Origin: Dactylosporangium fulvum | GTDB taxonomy: Bacteria > Actinomycetota > Actinomycetes > Mycobacteriales > Micromonosporaceae | Direction of reading: 5' to 3' | Length of the DNA: 64,000 bases | NCBI RefSeq assembly: GCF_025137375.1 | Contig: NZ_CP073720.1 | Location: 6,410,501 to 6,474,500 of the forward strand | Part shown: piece after piece, positions 33,208 through 40,875 of the stretch | Numbering within the stretch: the stretch's first letter is position 1 | Layout: each line of letters starts with the position of its first letter | The notes under the pieces: generated by a model | Database searches by the model: none | What the model was told of the DNA's origin: nothing | Seen by the model: the letters and a program-made list of their open reading frames with translations, nothing else | Program-made: the position numbers and the translations under genes

Positions 33208-34236
33208 ATGGCTAGGCCCCGGCGGGTGACGGTGCGCGACATCGCCGCCGAGACCGGCATGTCGATCGCGACGGTCTCCCGTGCCCTCAACCACCACAGC
33301 ACGGTCACCCCGGCGACCCGTGCGCTGGTGCACGAGGCGGCGGAACGCCTCCGTGCCGAGGCCGGCGCCTCCTCCCGGGCGCGGCGCGGCACCGTGTTCG
33401 TGCGCTGCCCGTACATCCTCACCGACTATTTCGGCCTGATCGTGTCGTCGATCGCCGAGACGCTGAGCCTGCACGGCCGCCAGCTCGTGCTCACCGCCGG
33501 TGAGGCCGCGGCCCGCACCCCGCTGCTGTCCGACCTCCGGGGCCGCGACGGCGTCGCCGGGGTCATCGTGATCCTGCCGCCCGAGCCCGGCGAGGACCTG
33601 CTCGAGCTGCAGCGGCAGCGGCTGCCGTTTGTGGTCGTCGACCCGCGGACCGCGCTGCCCCGCGACATCGTGTCGGTCTCGGCGGCCCACTTCGCCGGCG
33701 CCCGCAAGCTGACCGCGCACCTCGTCGAGCTGGGCCACCGGCGCATCGGCGTCATCGGGGGCCCGACCGAGTGGCTGGTCAGCGACGCCCGGCTGGCCGG
33801 GCACAACGCGGCGCTGGCCGACGTCGGGGTGCTGCAGTCCGCCGAGCTGCTGCGCGCGGTCGAGCCGACGACGGAGCGCGGCTACCGGGCGGCCGGCGAG
33901 CTGCTCGACCTGCCGGACCGCCCGACGGCGCTGGTGGCGTTCAACGACAAGGCCGCGGTTGGCGCCCTGCGCGCGGCGGCCGAGCGGGGCCTGCGGGTGC
34001 CGGAGGATCTGTCGGTGACCGGCTTCGACGACCTGGACCTGGCCCAGGCGACGGGCCTGACGACGGTCCGCCAGCCGTTGCAGGAGATGGGCCGGATGGC
34101 GGTCACGCTCCTGGCGCGGCTGATGGATGAGCACGAGCTGGACGCACTGCACGTCGAGCTGGCCACGGAACTGGTGGTCCGCACCTCCACGGCCCCTCCC
34201 CCACCGCAGCGCCCACGGACCGCGCCAGGCGCGTGA
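33208..34236 (+). CDS. LacI family transcriptional regulator
   Basis: A 342-residue regulator. HTH and hinge: VTVRDIAAETGMSIATVSRA LNHHSTVTPATRALV. The periplasmic-binding-like sugar domain follows (FGLIVSSIAETLSLHGRQLV, GVIVILPPE, LGHRRIGVIGGPTEW, GYRAAGELLD, ALVAFNDKAAVGAL, VTGFDDLDLA). The hinge segment is a little short and lacks the usual VSR..N.. spacing downstream, but the HTH is intact. ATG 33208 has GGGG upstream. By position it should repress GH30 and itself until a sugar binds. Confidence 0.9.
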   Translation: MARPRRVTVRDIAAETGMSIATVSRALNHHSTVTPATRALVHEAAERLRAEAGASSRARRGTVFVRCPYILTDYFGLIVSSIAETLSLHGRQLVLTAGEAAARTPLLSDLRGRDGVAGVIVILPPEPGEDLLELQRQRLPFVVVDPRTALPRDIVSVSAAHFAGARKLTAHLVELGHRRIGVIGGPTEWLVSDARLAGHNAALADVGVLQSAELLRAVEPTTERGYRAAGELLDLPDRPTALVAFNDKAAVGALRAAAERGLRVPEDLSVTGFDDLDLAQATGLTTVRQPLQEMGRMAVTLLARLMDEHELDALHVELATELVVRTSTAPPPPQRPRTAPGA

Positions 34237-34303
34237 TCAGGTGCGGGCAGGTGCCTCAGCCCAATTTCATCACCGCGAAACGTACGCGACGGAGCATGGT
34301 CGC

Positions 34304-35623
34304 ATGGTCGACGAACGCGCCCGGCTCGAGGTCACCATGCTCGGCGAGTGCCGCATCGAGTCCCCGCTGTCGGAGCTGCTGCGCCGCCGGCGGACCACCC
34401 GGCACTACGTCGACGAGACCGACCGGGTCCTGCTCGACGACACCGTCGCACTCGTCACCGCGCGCGGGGTGCCCGTCCACGAGCTGCCCGGGTTCGAGCC
34501 CGGCGGGCCGCGCGCGAAGATCTTCTTCGACCCGTCGAAGACCAGGGTCGGGATCGTCACCTGCGGCGGGCTCTGCCCCGGGCTCAACGACGTCATCCGC
34601 GCCCTCGTCCTCGAGCTCACCCACCACTACGGCGTCCGGCGCATCTTCGGTTTCCGCAACGGCTACCAGGGGCTCACCGCGCGGTACGGCCGGCCCGTCG
34701 TCGACCTCACCCCGGAGAACGTCGCCGGGATCAACGAGTACGGCGGCACGATCCTCGGCACGTCCCGCGGCAACCAGGACCCGAACGAGATCGTCGACTG
34801 CCTGGAGCAGCTGAGCGTCAACATCCTGTTCGTCATCGGCGGCGACGGCTCGATGCGCGGCGCGTTGAAGATCGCCGAGGTGGTCGCCGAGCGGGGCCGC
34901 CGCATCGCCGTCGTCGGCGTCCCGAAGACCATCGACAACGACATCCCGTACATCGAACGCTCCTTCGGTTTCCAGACGGCCTTCGCCAAGGCGACCGAGG
35001 CGATCCGGGCCGCGCACGTCGAGGCGACGGCGTTCCCGAACGGCATCGGCCTGGTGCAGTTGATGGGACGGCACTCCGGCTTCATCGCGTGCTACGCCGC
35101 CCTCGCCAACAACGACGCCGACTACGTGCTGATCCCCGAGGTGCCGTTCGCACTCGACGGGCCGGGCGGCTTCCTGGAGCACCTGCGGAGCAGGGTCGTC
35201 GAGCGGGGACACGCGATGGTGGTCGTCGCCGAGGGGGCGGGCCAGGAGTACCTGTCGGCCCGCGGCACGGACGCGTCGGGCAACCTGCGGCTGGAGGACT
35301 TCGGCCGGTACCTGCGCCACCGCATCGCCGACCACTTCGCGGCCCGAGGCGTCGAGGCCAACCTGAAGTACATCGACCCGAGCTACACGATCCGCAGCGT
35401 GCCGGCGAACCCGTACGACAGCGTCTACTGCATCCGTCTGGCCCACGCCGCCGTGCACGCCGCGATGGCGGGCCGCACCGAGATGGTCGTCGGCCGGTGG
35501 CGCGGCAGGTTCGTCCACGTGCCGATCGCGCTGGCCATCAGCTCGCGCAACCTGGTCGACCCCGACGGCGACCTGTGGCTGTCCGTGCTGGAGGCCACCG
35601 GACAGCCACCCGTGTTCGCCTGA
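34304..35623 (+). CDS. pfkA: ATP-dependent 6-phosphofructokinase, plant-type
   Basis: A 439-residue PFK with an ~70-residue N-terminal extension, longer than the 320-residue E. coli enzyme. The phosphoryl-donor motif is GGDGS (179-183), which marks ATP use (PPi enzymes have GGDDS), combined with PKTIDND (207-213), as in plant and trypanosome-type PFKs. Substrate motifs MGRHSGF and the C-terminal DPSYTIRSVPANPYDSVYC are kept. It commits fructose-6-phosphate to glycolysis. GGAG lies 9 nt before ATG 34304. The gene symbol is by function only. Confidence 0.88.
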   Translation: MVDERARLEVTMLGECRIESPLSELLRRRRTTRHYVDETDRVLLDDTVALVTARGVPVHELPGFEPGGPRAKIFFDPSKTRVGIVTCGGLCPGLNDVIRALVLELTHHYGVRRIFGFRNGYQGLTARYGRPVVDLTPENVAGINEYGGTILGTSRGNQDPNEIVDCLEQLSVNILFVIGGDGSMRGALKIAEVVAERGRRIAVVGVPKTIDNDIPYIERSFGFQTAFAKATEAIRAAHVEATAFPNGIGLVQLMGRHSGFIACYAALANNDADYVLIPEVPFALDGPGGFLEHLRSRVVERGHAMVVVAEGAGQEYLSARGTDASGNLRLEDFGRYLRHRIADHFAARGVEANLKYIDPSYTIRSVPANPYDSVYCIRLAHAAVHAAMAGRTEMVVGRWRGRFVHVPIALAISSRNLVDPDGDLWLSVLEATGQPPVFA

Positions 35624-35642
35624 CGCTGGTAGGTTCGCCGGT

Positions 35643-36071
35643 GTGGAGCAGCGCATCAGCATCGTCACGCTCGGCGTCGCCGACCTGCACCGGGCCCGGG
35701 CCTTCTACGAGCGGCTCGGCTGGCGCGGCCAGGAGGTCGAGGAGACCGTCTTCTTCCAGGCCGGCGGGATGGCGCTGGTGCTGTGGGGACGCGGCAAGCT
35801 CGCCGCCGACTCCGGCATCGAGGACCGCGGCACCGACGGCTTCGGCGGGGTGGCCCTGGCGCACAACGTCCGGTCCCGGGCCGAGGTCGACGAGGTGCTG
35901 AGCGCGGCGGCGGAGGCGGGGGCGACGATCACCCGGGCGGCGGGCGAGACGTTCTACGGCGGATACGCGGGCTGCTTCACCGACCCGGACGGTCACGTCT
36001 GGGAGATCGCCCACAACCCGGGGCTCCCGCTCGGCCCCGACGGCGCCATCACGATCCCCGGCCTCGGCTGA
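35643..36071 (+). CDS. VOC (glyoxalase/bleomycin-resistance) superfamily protein
   Basis: A 142-residue protein with two beta-alpha-beta-beta-beta units: ISIVTLGVADLHRARAFYER LGW, then FFQAGGMALVLWGRGKLA, the linker GVALAHNVRSRAEVDEVL, and YGGYAGCFTDPDGHVWEIAH with the terminal metal-site Glu. Possible roles are a dioxygenase-like enzyme or a drug-binding protein; no substrate can be read. GTG start 19 nt after pfkA, so probably cotranscribed. It converges with the serine hydrolase 1 nt away. Confidence 0.82.
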   Translation: MEQRISIVTLGVADLHRARAFYERLGWRGQEVEETVFFQAGGMALVLWGRGKLAADSGIEDRGTDGFGGVALAHNVRSRAEVDEVLSAAAEAGATITRAAGETFYGGYAGCFTDPDGHVWEIAHNPGLPLGPDGAITIPGLG

Positions 36072-36072
36072 G

Positions 36073-37281
36073 TCAGCCCGCCAGGACGTCGGCCACCGCC
36101 TTGCGGGCCGGGTTGCCGCTGCCCCAGGCGGCCGTCGGGTGGACCCGGTTCGTCAGCAGGATCAGCACCACCCGCCGGCGCGGGTCCAGCACCATCGACG
36201 TGCCGGTGAAGCCGGTGTGGCCGAAGGCGCCGCGCCCGGCGAGCCGGCCCATGTACCACGCCTGGTCGAGGTCGACGCCGAGACCGTGCGCCGCGCCCGG
36301 GCCGAAGCGGGTGTTGTGGTCCGTCCGCATGATGTCCACTGTGGAGGGCTTGAGCAGCGGGCCGCCGCCGGACAGCAGCGTCCGGCCGAGCAGTGCCAGA
36401 TCGGCCGCGGTCGAGAAGAGCCCGGCGTGGCCCGCGACGCCGCCGAAGGCGGCCGCCGACGGGTCGTGGACCGTGCCGCGCAGCGCGCCCTCCGTCGCCG
36501 CGATCCGCGGCAGCAGGGCCGGCGGCGGCACGAACCCCGTGTCCGCCATGCCCAGTGGCGCGGCGATCTGCGTGCGGACCAGCACGTCGAGCGGTGCGCC
36601 GGACAGTTGGGCGACGAGCGCGCCGAGAGCGATGAAGTTCTGGTCCGCGTACAGGAAACCGGTGTCCGGCGGGGCGACCGGCGCCGCACGCAGCACGTGC
36701 TCGAGGCGCTCGGCCGGGGTCGCGCCGGCCAGCGGGGTGTCCTTCGACAGGCCCGACGTGTGGGTCAGCAGCATCCGCACCGTGATCCCCGGCTTGTCCG
36801 CGAAGGCCGGCAGGTGCCGCACGACCGGCGCGTCGAGGTCGAGCCGGCCGCGCTCGACGAGACGCAGCGCCAGGATCGCCGTGAACACCTTCGTGAGCGA
36901 GGCCAGATCGTAGATCGTGCCCGGCTCGGCGGCGACCCGCTCCTCCGGCGGCAGGACCGCCTGGTCCGCGCCGTACCGGACCGCCTCGCCGACCGCGAAG
37001 TGCGCGACGACCCGGCCGTCGACGGCGGCGAACACCACGGCGCCGGGAAACAGCGGGTGCACCGGCGACGGTTGCAGGTAGCGCGTCAGGACCGACCGCA
37101 GCGCGTCGGCGGAGCGGCCGGCGGGCGGTGTCGCCCACGGCACGGGCGGCGACACCGGGAGGGTCCAGGCGTTTGCCGCCGACGGGGTGGTGGCGGCCCG
37201 GACGGGTGCGGGCGCCGGCGCCCGGCACGCCGTCAGCAGCGCGCCGAACCCGGCCAGCCCGAGCAGGGACCGCCGCCTCAC
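36073..37281 (-). CDS. Lipoprotein serine hydrolase, class C beta-lactamase family
   Basis: Lipobox LLTAC places a lipidated cysteine at residue 19, so the enzyme is anchored outside the membrane. Catalytic motifs: SLTK (128-131), a YxN position that reads YAD in FLYADQN, and HTGFTG in place of KTG. MLLTHTSGL and GVAGHAGLFSTAADLALLGR are typical of peptidase/esterase members rather than true beta-lactamases. Possible roles: D-amino-acid peptidase, transpeptidase-related or N-acetylmuramyl-peptide-processing enzyme. GTG 37281 overlaps the stop of the dehydrogenase gene upstream by 4 nt. Confidence 0.85.
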   Translation of the reverse strand: MRRRSLLGLAGFGALLTACRAPAPAPVRAATTPSAANAWTLPVSPPVPWATPPAGRSADALRSVLTRYLQPSPVHPLFPGAVVFAAVDGRVVAHFAVGEAVRYGADQAVLPPEERVAAEPGTIYDLASLTKVFTAILALRLVERGRLDLDAPVVRHLPAFADKPGITVRMLLTHTSGLSKDTPLAGATPAERLEHVLRAAPVAPPDTGFLYADQNFIALGALVAQLSGAPLDVLVRTQIAAPLGMADTGFVPPPALLPRIAATEGALRGTVHDPSAAAFGGVAGHAGLFSTAADLALLGRTLLSGGGPLLKPSTVDIMRTDHNTRFGPGAAHGLGVDLDQAWYMGRLAGRGAFGHTGFTGTSMVLDPRRRVVLILLTNRVHPTAAWGSGNPARKAVADVLAG

Positions 37282-38135
37282 CGGGGCGCGCGCACGGCCT
37301 CGTACAGCGCGGCCAGGTCGGCCTCGGCGAACCCGCGCGACACGGCCGTGTCCAGCAGCGCCCGTGCCGTGTCGATGACCGACGAGTCCACGCCCGCCCC
37401 GGCGGCCAGCTCGCCGACCAGCTTCGCGTCCTTCGCGGCGCCGTCCGCCGGGAACGCCACCGGATACGACCGGTCGATCATGAGCGGCGCCTTGAGGTGG
37501 ACATAACCCATGTCGAGCGTGCCGCCCTGGATCAGGGACAGGAACACCTTCGGGTCGATGCCGAGCGCGTCGGCGAGCGCGACGCTCTGCGCAGCCGCCG
37601 CGACGCTGGTCACCACCCAGCTGTTGACGACGAGCTTGGTGCGGCTGGCCGCGCCGGCCTCACCCAGCCAGGTGACCTTCGCCGAGATCGGCCCGACGAG
37701 CGCCTCGACCCGCTCGCGCACCTCGGTCGGGCCGGAGGCGAGCACCGTGAGCCGGCCCTGTTCCGCCGGGCCGCGGGTGCCGAGCACCGGCGCGTCGACG
37801 TAGACCAGGCCGAGCCGCGCCGCCAGCTCCCCCAGCGCGTCGGCGCCGTCGGCCCCGACGGTGCTCGTCTGCAGCCACAGCGTGCCCGGCTGCAGGCCCG
37901 GCGCCGCGTCCGTCATCACCGACTCGACGACCGGCGCGTCGAACAGCATGGTGACCACGACGTCGGCGCCCTCCACCGCGGCCGCGGGCGAGTCGGCGAC
38001 CACCGCGCCGGCACCGGCCAGCGCCTCCGCCGAGGGCCGGGTGCGGTTCCACACCCGCACGTCCTGGCCGGCCTTCAGCCAGTTCCGCGCCATCGCCGCG
38101 CCCATGATCCCGGTTCCCAGCAACGCCAGTGTCAT
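37278..38135 (-). CDS. NAD(P)-dependent beta-hydroxyacid dehydrogenase family protein
   Basis: A 285-residue enzyme of the 6-phosphogluconate dehydrogenase / 3-hydroxyisobutyrate dehydrogenase type. It has the N-terminal dinucleotide loop LALLGTGIMGAAMARNWLKA, VWNRTRPSAEALAGAGA, the substrate stretch YVDAPVLGTRGPAEQG and the catalytic-lysine helix AASRTKLVVNSWVVTSVAAA. Many members reduce succinic semialdehyde or glyoxylate; the substrate here is open. ATG 38135 follows GGGGGCGGCAGG. It is the first gene of an operon with the overlapping serine hydrolase. Confidence 0.88.
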   Translation of the reverse strand: MTLALLGTGIMGAAMARNWLKAGQDVRVWNRTRPSAEALAGAGAVVADSPAAAVEGADVVVTMLFDAPVVESVMTDAAPGLQPGTLWLQTSTVGADGADALGELAARLGLVYVDAPVLGTRGPAEQGRLTVLASGPTEVRERVEALVGPISAKVTWLGEAGAASRTKLVVNSWVVTSVAAAAQSVALADALGIDPKVFLSLIQGGTLDMGYVHLKAPLMIDRSYPVAFPADGAAKDAKLVGELAAGAGVDSSVIDTARALLDTAVSRGFAEADLAALYEAVRAPR

Positions 38136-38309
38136 CCTGCCGCCCCCTGATGTCACGCGCCGCAGGCGTCGACCGGCCCGGGCGGGAAGTGCGAATTCCA
38201 CCTCCGATCGTCGCACCGCGGGCCGTCCTGCGACCAACCGGGACGCGCGAGCCGAAGCTGCCCGGTGCCGTCTCCAGCAGCGGCGCCGAGGATCGTCGGC
38301 TACGTCACG

Positions 38310-38337
38310 TTGGCGGGGCGGGCACATGCGGTACTAT
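38310..38337 (+). promoter_or_regulatory. Promoter of the DAHP synthase leader
   Basis: TTGGCG (38310-38315), 16-nt spacer, TACTAT (38332-38337). The start codon GTG of the leader peptide lies 6 nt after the -10 box, so the transcript is predicted to be leaderless. Confidence 0.5.
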
Positions 38338-38343
38338 TCCCTC

Positions 38344-38406
38344 GTGATTCTGGATTATCGGCGCTTTACCGTGGCTCCGGGTGGAGCCGGCGGTCGTTTG
38401 CGCTGA
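38344..38406 (+). CDS. Leader peptide MILDYRRFTVAPGGAGGRLR of the DAHP synthase gene
   Basis: A 20-codon ORF between promoter and terminator, upstream of an aromatic-pathway gene. It contains Tyr and Phe close together (DYRRF), which would let charged tRNA(Tyr)/tRNA(Phe) supply set ribosome position. An in-frame upstream ATG at 38326 would add MRYYSL and two more tyrosines, but it lies before the -10 box and is used only if a further upstream promoter exists. Confidence 0.55.
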   Translation: MILDYRRFTVAPGGAGGRLR

Positions 38407-38455
38407 CCAAAGTCACCCGGAGCCAGCAAGGGCAGAGACGTCGGTCTCTGCCCTT
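38373..38455 (+). promoter_or_regulatory. Attenuator: competing hairpins and terminator before DAHP synthase
   Basis: GGCTCCGGGTG (38373-38383), inside the leader ORF, pairs perfectly with CACCCGGAGCC (38414-38424). The same left arm can instead pair locally with GGAGCC (38383-38388). A terminator follows: AAGGGCAGAGAC (38428-38439), loop GTCG, exact complement (38444-38455), then TCGTCGTGT. Ribosome position on the leader should decide which hairpins form. Confidence 0.55.
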
Positions 38456-38519
38456 CGTCGTGTCAACGCGGCGGGCTGGTCGTCCGATGAGCCCGCCGCC
38501 ACCTGGAGAAGGACGGGCA

Positions 38520-39563
38520 ATGAACACCAGCAACCTGCGGGTCACCGGCTACCAGCCCCTGGTCACGCCGCGCGAGCTCAACGCCGAGCTGCCGATGGAC
38601 GACACACGCGCCGACGTGGTGCGCCGATCACGTGACGAGGCGCACCGGATCGTCACCGGGCAGGACGACCGGCTCCTCGTGGTGGTCGGGCCGTGTTCGG
38701 TCCACGATCCCGTGGCCGCCGTCGACTACGCCCGCCGGCTCGCCGTCGCCGCCCGGGAACACCGCGCCGACCTGTGTGTCGTGATGCGGGTGTACTTCGA
38801 GAAGCCGCGCACCACCGTCGGCTGGAAGGGCCTCATCAACGACCCGGGGCTGGACGAGACGTTCGACGTGCCGACCGGGCTGCGGCTCGCCCGGCGGCTG
38901 CTGCTCGACGTGCTCGGGCTGGGCCTGCCGGTGGGCTGCGAGTTCCTGGAGCCGACGAGCCCGCAGTACATCGCCGACGCCGTCTCCTGGGGCGCCATCG
39001 GCGCGCGCACGCCGGAGAGCCAGGTGCACCGGCAGCTCGCGTCCGGGCTGTCGATGCCGGTCGGGTTCAAGAACGGCACCGACGGCGACGTCCAGGTCGC
39101 GATCGACGGCTGCCGCACCGCCGCCAGCCGGCACGTGTTCTTCGGCATCGACGAGGACGGCCGCGCCGCGGTGGTGTCGACGACCGGCAACCCGGACTGC
39201 CACATCATCCTGCGCGGTGCCCGTTCGGGCCCGAACTACGGCGCTTCGGACATCCGGGACGCGCTGGCCCGTCTGGAGAAGGCCGCGATGCCGCAGCGGC
39301 TGATCGTCGACGCGAGCCACGGCAACAGCGGCAAGGACCACGTCCGGCAGGCCGCCGTCGCGCGGGAGGTCGCCGAGCAGATCGCCGACGGGCAGGACGG
39401 CATCGCCGGCATCATGCTGGAGAGCTTCCTGGAGGCTGGCCGGCAGGACCTCGGCGGCCCGCTCACCTACGGCCAGAGCGTCACCGACGCCTGCATGTCC
39501 TGGGACACCACGGAGACGCTGCTCGGCGAGCTGGCCGCGGCGGTGCGGGCACGCCGGTCATAG
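38520..39563 (+). CDS. aroG: 3-deoxy-7-phosphoheptulonate synthase (DAHP synthase), class I
   Basis: First step of the shikimate pathway: phosphoenolpyruvate plus erythrose-4-phosphate. The 347-residue protein matches AroFGH-type enzymes: ELPMDDTRADVVRRSRDEAH, LLVVVGPCSVHDPVAAVDYA, MRVYFEKPRTTVGWKGLIND, PVGCEFLEPTSPQYIADAVS WGAIGARTPESQVHRQLASG, PVGFKNGTDGDVQVAIDG, and metal-site VDASHGNSGKDH. Feedback by Phe, Tyr or Trp cannot be told from sequence by eye. GGAGAAGGA is 6 nt upstream of ATG 38520. The attenuator-like leader suggests control by aromatic amino acid supply. Confidence 0.93.
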   Translation: MNTSNLRVTGYQPLVTPRELNAELPMDDTRADVVRRSRDEAHRIVTGQDDRLLVVVGPCSVHDPVAAVDYARRLAVAAREHRADLCVVMRVYFEKPRTTVGWKGLINDPGLDETFDVPTGLRLARRLLLDVLGLGLPVGCEFLEPTSPQYIADAVSWGAIGARTPESQVHRQLASGLSMPVGFKNGTDGDVQVAIDGCRTAASRHVFFGIDEDGRAAVVSTTGNPDCHIILRGARSGPNYGASDIRDALARLEKAAMPQRLIVDASHGNSGKDHVRQAAVAREVAEQIADGQDGIAGIMLESFLEAGRQDLGGPLTYGQSVTDACMSWDTTETLLGELAAAVRARRS

Positions 39564-39566
39564 CCT

Positions 39567-40370
39567 TCAGTACGTCACGAGCTCCCGACGGGTGCGGGCC
39601 GCGCGAGCGGCCCATCGCCCGTCGTGCTCGTGGACGGTGATGGGGTGGCCGAACGCGGTGGAGACGTTCGCCGTCGTCAGGGTCGACCGGACCGGTCCTG
39701 CGGCCACGACCCGGCCCTCCGCCAGCAGCAGCGTGTGGGTGGTCGTGGCGGGCAGCTCCTCGAGGTGGTGGGTGACCAGGATCGAGGTGGTGCCGGGGTG
39801 GGTCTCGTCGAGCAGGTCGATGGTCTCGAGGAGCTGCTCCCGTGCGGCGACGTCCAGTCCGGTGGACGGTTCGTCGAGCAGCAGGAGCCGCGGGTCGTTG
39901 ACGAGCGCCCGGGCGATGAGCGCGCGGCCCCGCTCCCCCTGGGAGAGGGTCGGCCAGCGCTCGTCGCCCTTCCCCCGCAACCCCAGGGTGTTGATGAGCG
40001 CGTCGGCCTTGCCGAGCTGATCGGGCCGGGGCCGCCAGCGCGGCGGCGTGTCGACGGTGCCCGTGATGCCGGTCAGGACCACTTCGCGGACCGTCAACGG
40101 CGACCGCAGCGGATGCCGCGGGTTGACGTGGCCGATCATGCGGCGGAGTGCCTGGAGCTCGACGCGGCCGAGTTGCTCGCCCAGGACCCGCACGGTGCCC
40201 GACGTGGGGTGCGTGACGGCGCCGCAGAAACCGAGGACGGTGCTCTTGCCCGCCCCGTTGGGACCGAGCAGCGCCCAGTGCTCGCCGGCGCCGACGGCGA
40301 ACGAGATCCCGTGAAGGATCTCCTTGTCGCCGCGGCGGAAGGTCACGTCCTGCAGTTCCAACACCGTCAC
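39567..40370 (-). CDS. ABC transporter ATP-binding protein (ModF/PhnC-like single domain)
   Basis: A 267-residue ATPase: Walker A GPNGAGKST (36-44), signature LSQGERGR (leucine, glutamine instead of LSGGQ), Walker B LLLLDEPSTGLD and switch His in LVTHHLEELPATTTH. Domain order and NPRHPLRSPLTVREVVLTG resemble iron/molybdate-type ATPases such as those near YbbA/ModF. No permease gene is adjacent. GTG 40370 is preceded by TAGGCT 8 nt upstream, a near-leaderless arrangement; GTG 40364 is an alternative. It ends 3 nt from the convergent DAHP synthase. Confidence 0.85.
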   Translation of the reverse strand: MTVLELQDVTFRRGDKEILHGISFAVGAGEHWALLGPNGAGKSTVLGFCGAVTHPTSGTVRVLGEQLGRVELQALRRMIGHVNPRHPLRSPLTVREVVLTGITGTVDTPPRWRPRPDQLGKADALINTLGLRGKGDERWPTLSQGERGRALIARALVNDPRLLLLDEPSTGLDVAAREQLLETIDLLDETHPGTTSILVTHHLEELPATTTHTLLLAEGRVVAAGPVRSTLTTANVSTAFGHPITVHEHDGRWAARAARTRRELVTY

Positions 40371-40476
40371 GGAGCCGCAGCCTACAGCCGCGCTCCCGCA
40401 GGGTGCCCACCGCGACGGTGCTGTCCCGGATGCCGGATCACGAGGTCGTGCGGCCGAGCCGTCCCGCCGTCCCGCT

Positions 40477-40812
40477 TCACGTGGCGCCCAGCGCGGTCGC
40501 ACGGCGGCGCAGGCGGGCCGCCGCGGCGGCCGCGTTGCGGCGCAGCCGATCGACCTCCGCGGCCAGCCGGCCCGCGCCGTCGTCGGTCAGCCGGTAGTAG
40601 CGCCGGAGCCGCCCGTCGACGGCTTCCTCCCGCTCGACCTCGATGAGCCGCTGCTCGGCGAGCCGGTCCAGCGCGCCGTAGAGCGTGCCGGCGCCGAGCT
40701 TCACCTGTCCGCCGGAGAGCGCCGCCACCTCCTGCTGCACGCCGTAGCCGTGCAGCGGCCCCTGCGCGAGCGCCGTGAGGATGAGAAACGTCGGTTCCTG
40801 CAATGCCGCCAC
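40477..40812 (-). CDS. PadR family transcriptional regulator (short form)
   Basis: A 111-residue winged-helix regulator: MAALQEPTFLILTALAQGPL HGYGVQQEVAAL, LGAGTLYGALDRLAEQRLIE, wing REEAVDGRLRRYYRLTDDGA and a C-terminal dimer helix. This is the small PadR type (no long C-terminal domain). GTG 40812 follows TAGGCT by 6 nt, so it should be leaderless. It is divergent from the membrane protein gene and is presumably its repressor; such pairs usually sense membrane-active or drug compounds. Confidence 0.88.
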   Translation of the reverse strand: MAALQEPTFLILTALAQGPLHGYGVQQEVAALSGGQVKLGAGTLYGALDRLAEQRLIEVEREEAVDGRLRRYYRLTDDGAGRLAAEVDRLRRNAAAAAARLRRRATALGAT

Positions 40813-40840
40813 GACACCAGCCTACACGGTCATAGTACGG

Positions 40841-40869
40841 TTGACGAGGTATAGCGACGGATGTAGGGT
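40841..40869 (+). promoter_or_regulatory. Consensus leaderless promoter of the membrane protein gene
   Basis: TTGACG (40841-40846), 17-nt spacer, TAGGGT (40864-40869), then 6 nt to GTG 40876. The spacer holds GGTATAG, and CATAGTACGG is just upstream, possible PadR contacts. Confidence 0.55.
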
Positions 40870-40875
40870 CATGGC

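Noticed and set aside
36073..37281. True class C beta-lactamase (resistance gene)
   Set aside because: The Tyr-x-Asn and KTG motifs are replaced (YAD, HTG) and the lipoprotein anchor and sequence style suit peptidase/esterase members.
38326..38406. Longer leader peptide starting at ATG 38326 (MRYYSL...) as the main product
   Set aside because: This start lies upstream of the TACTAT box that best fits as the -10; it needs another promoter. Kept only as an alternative.
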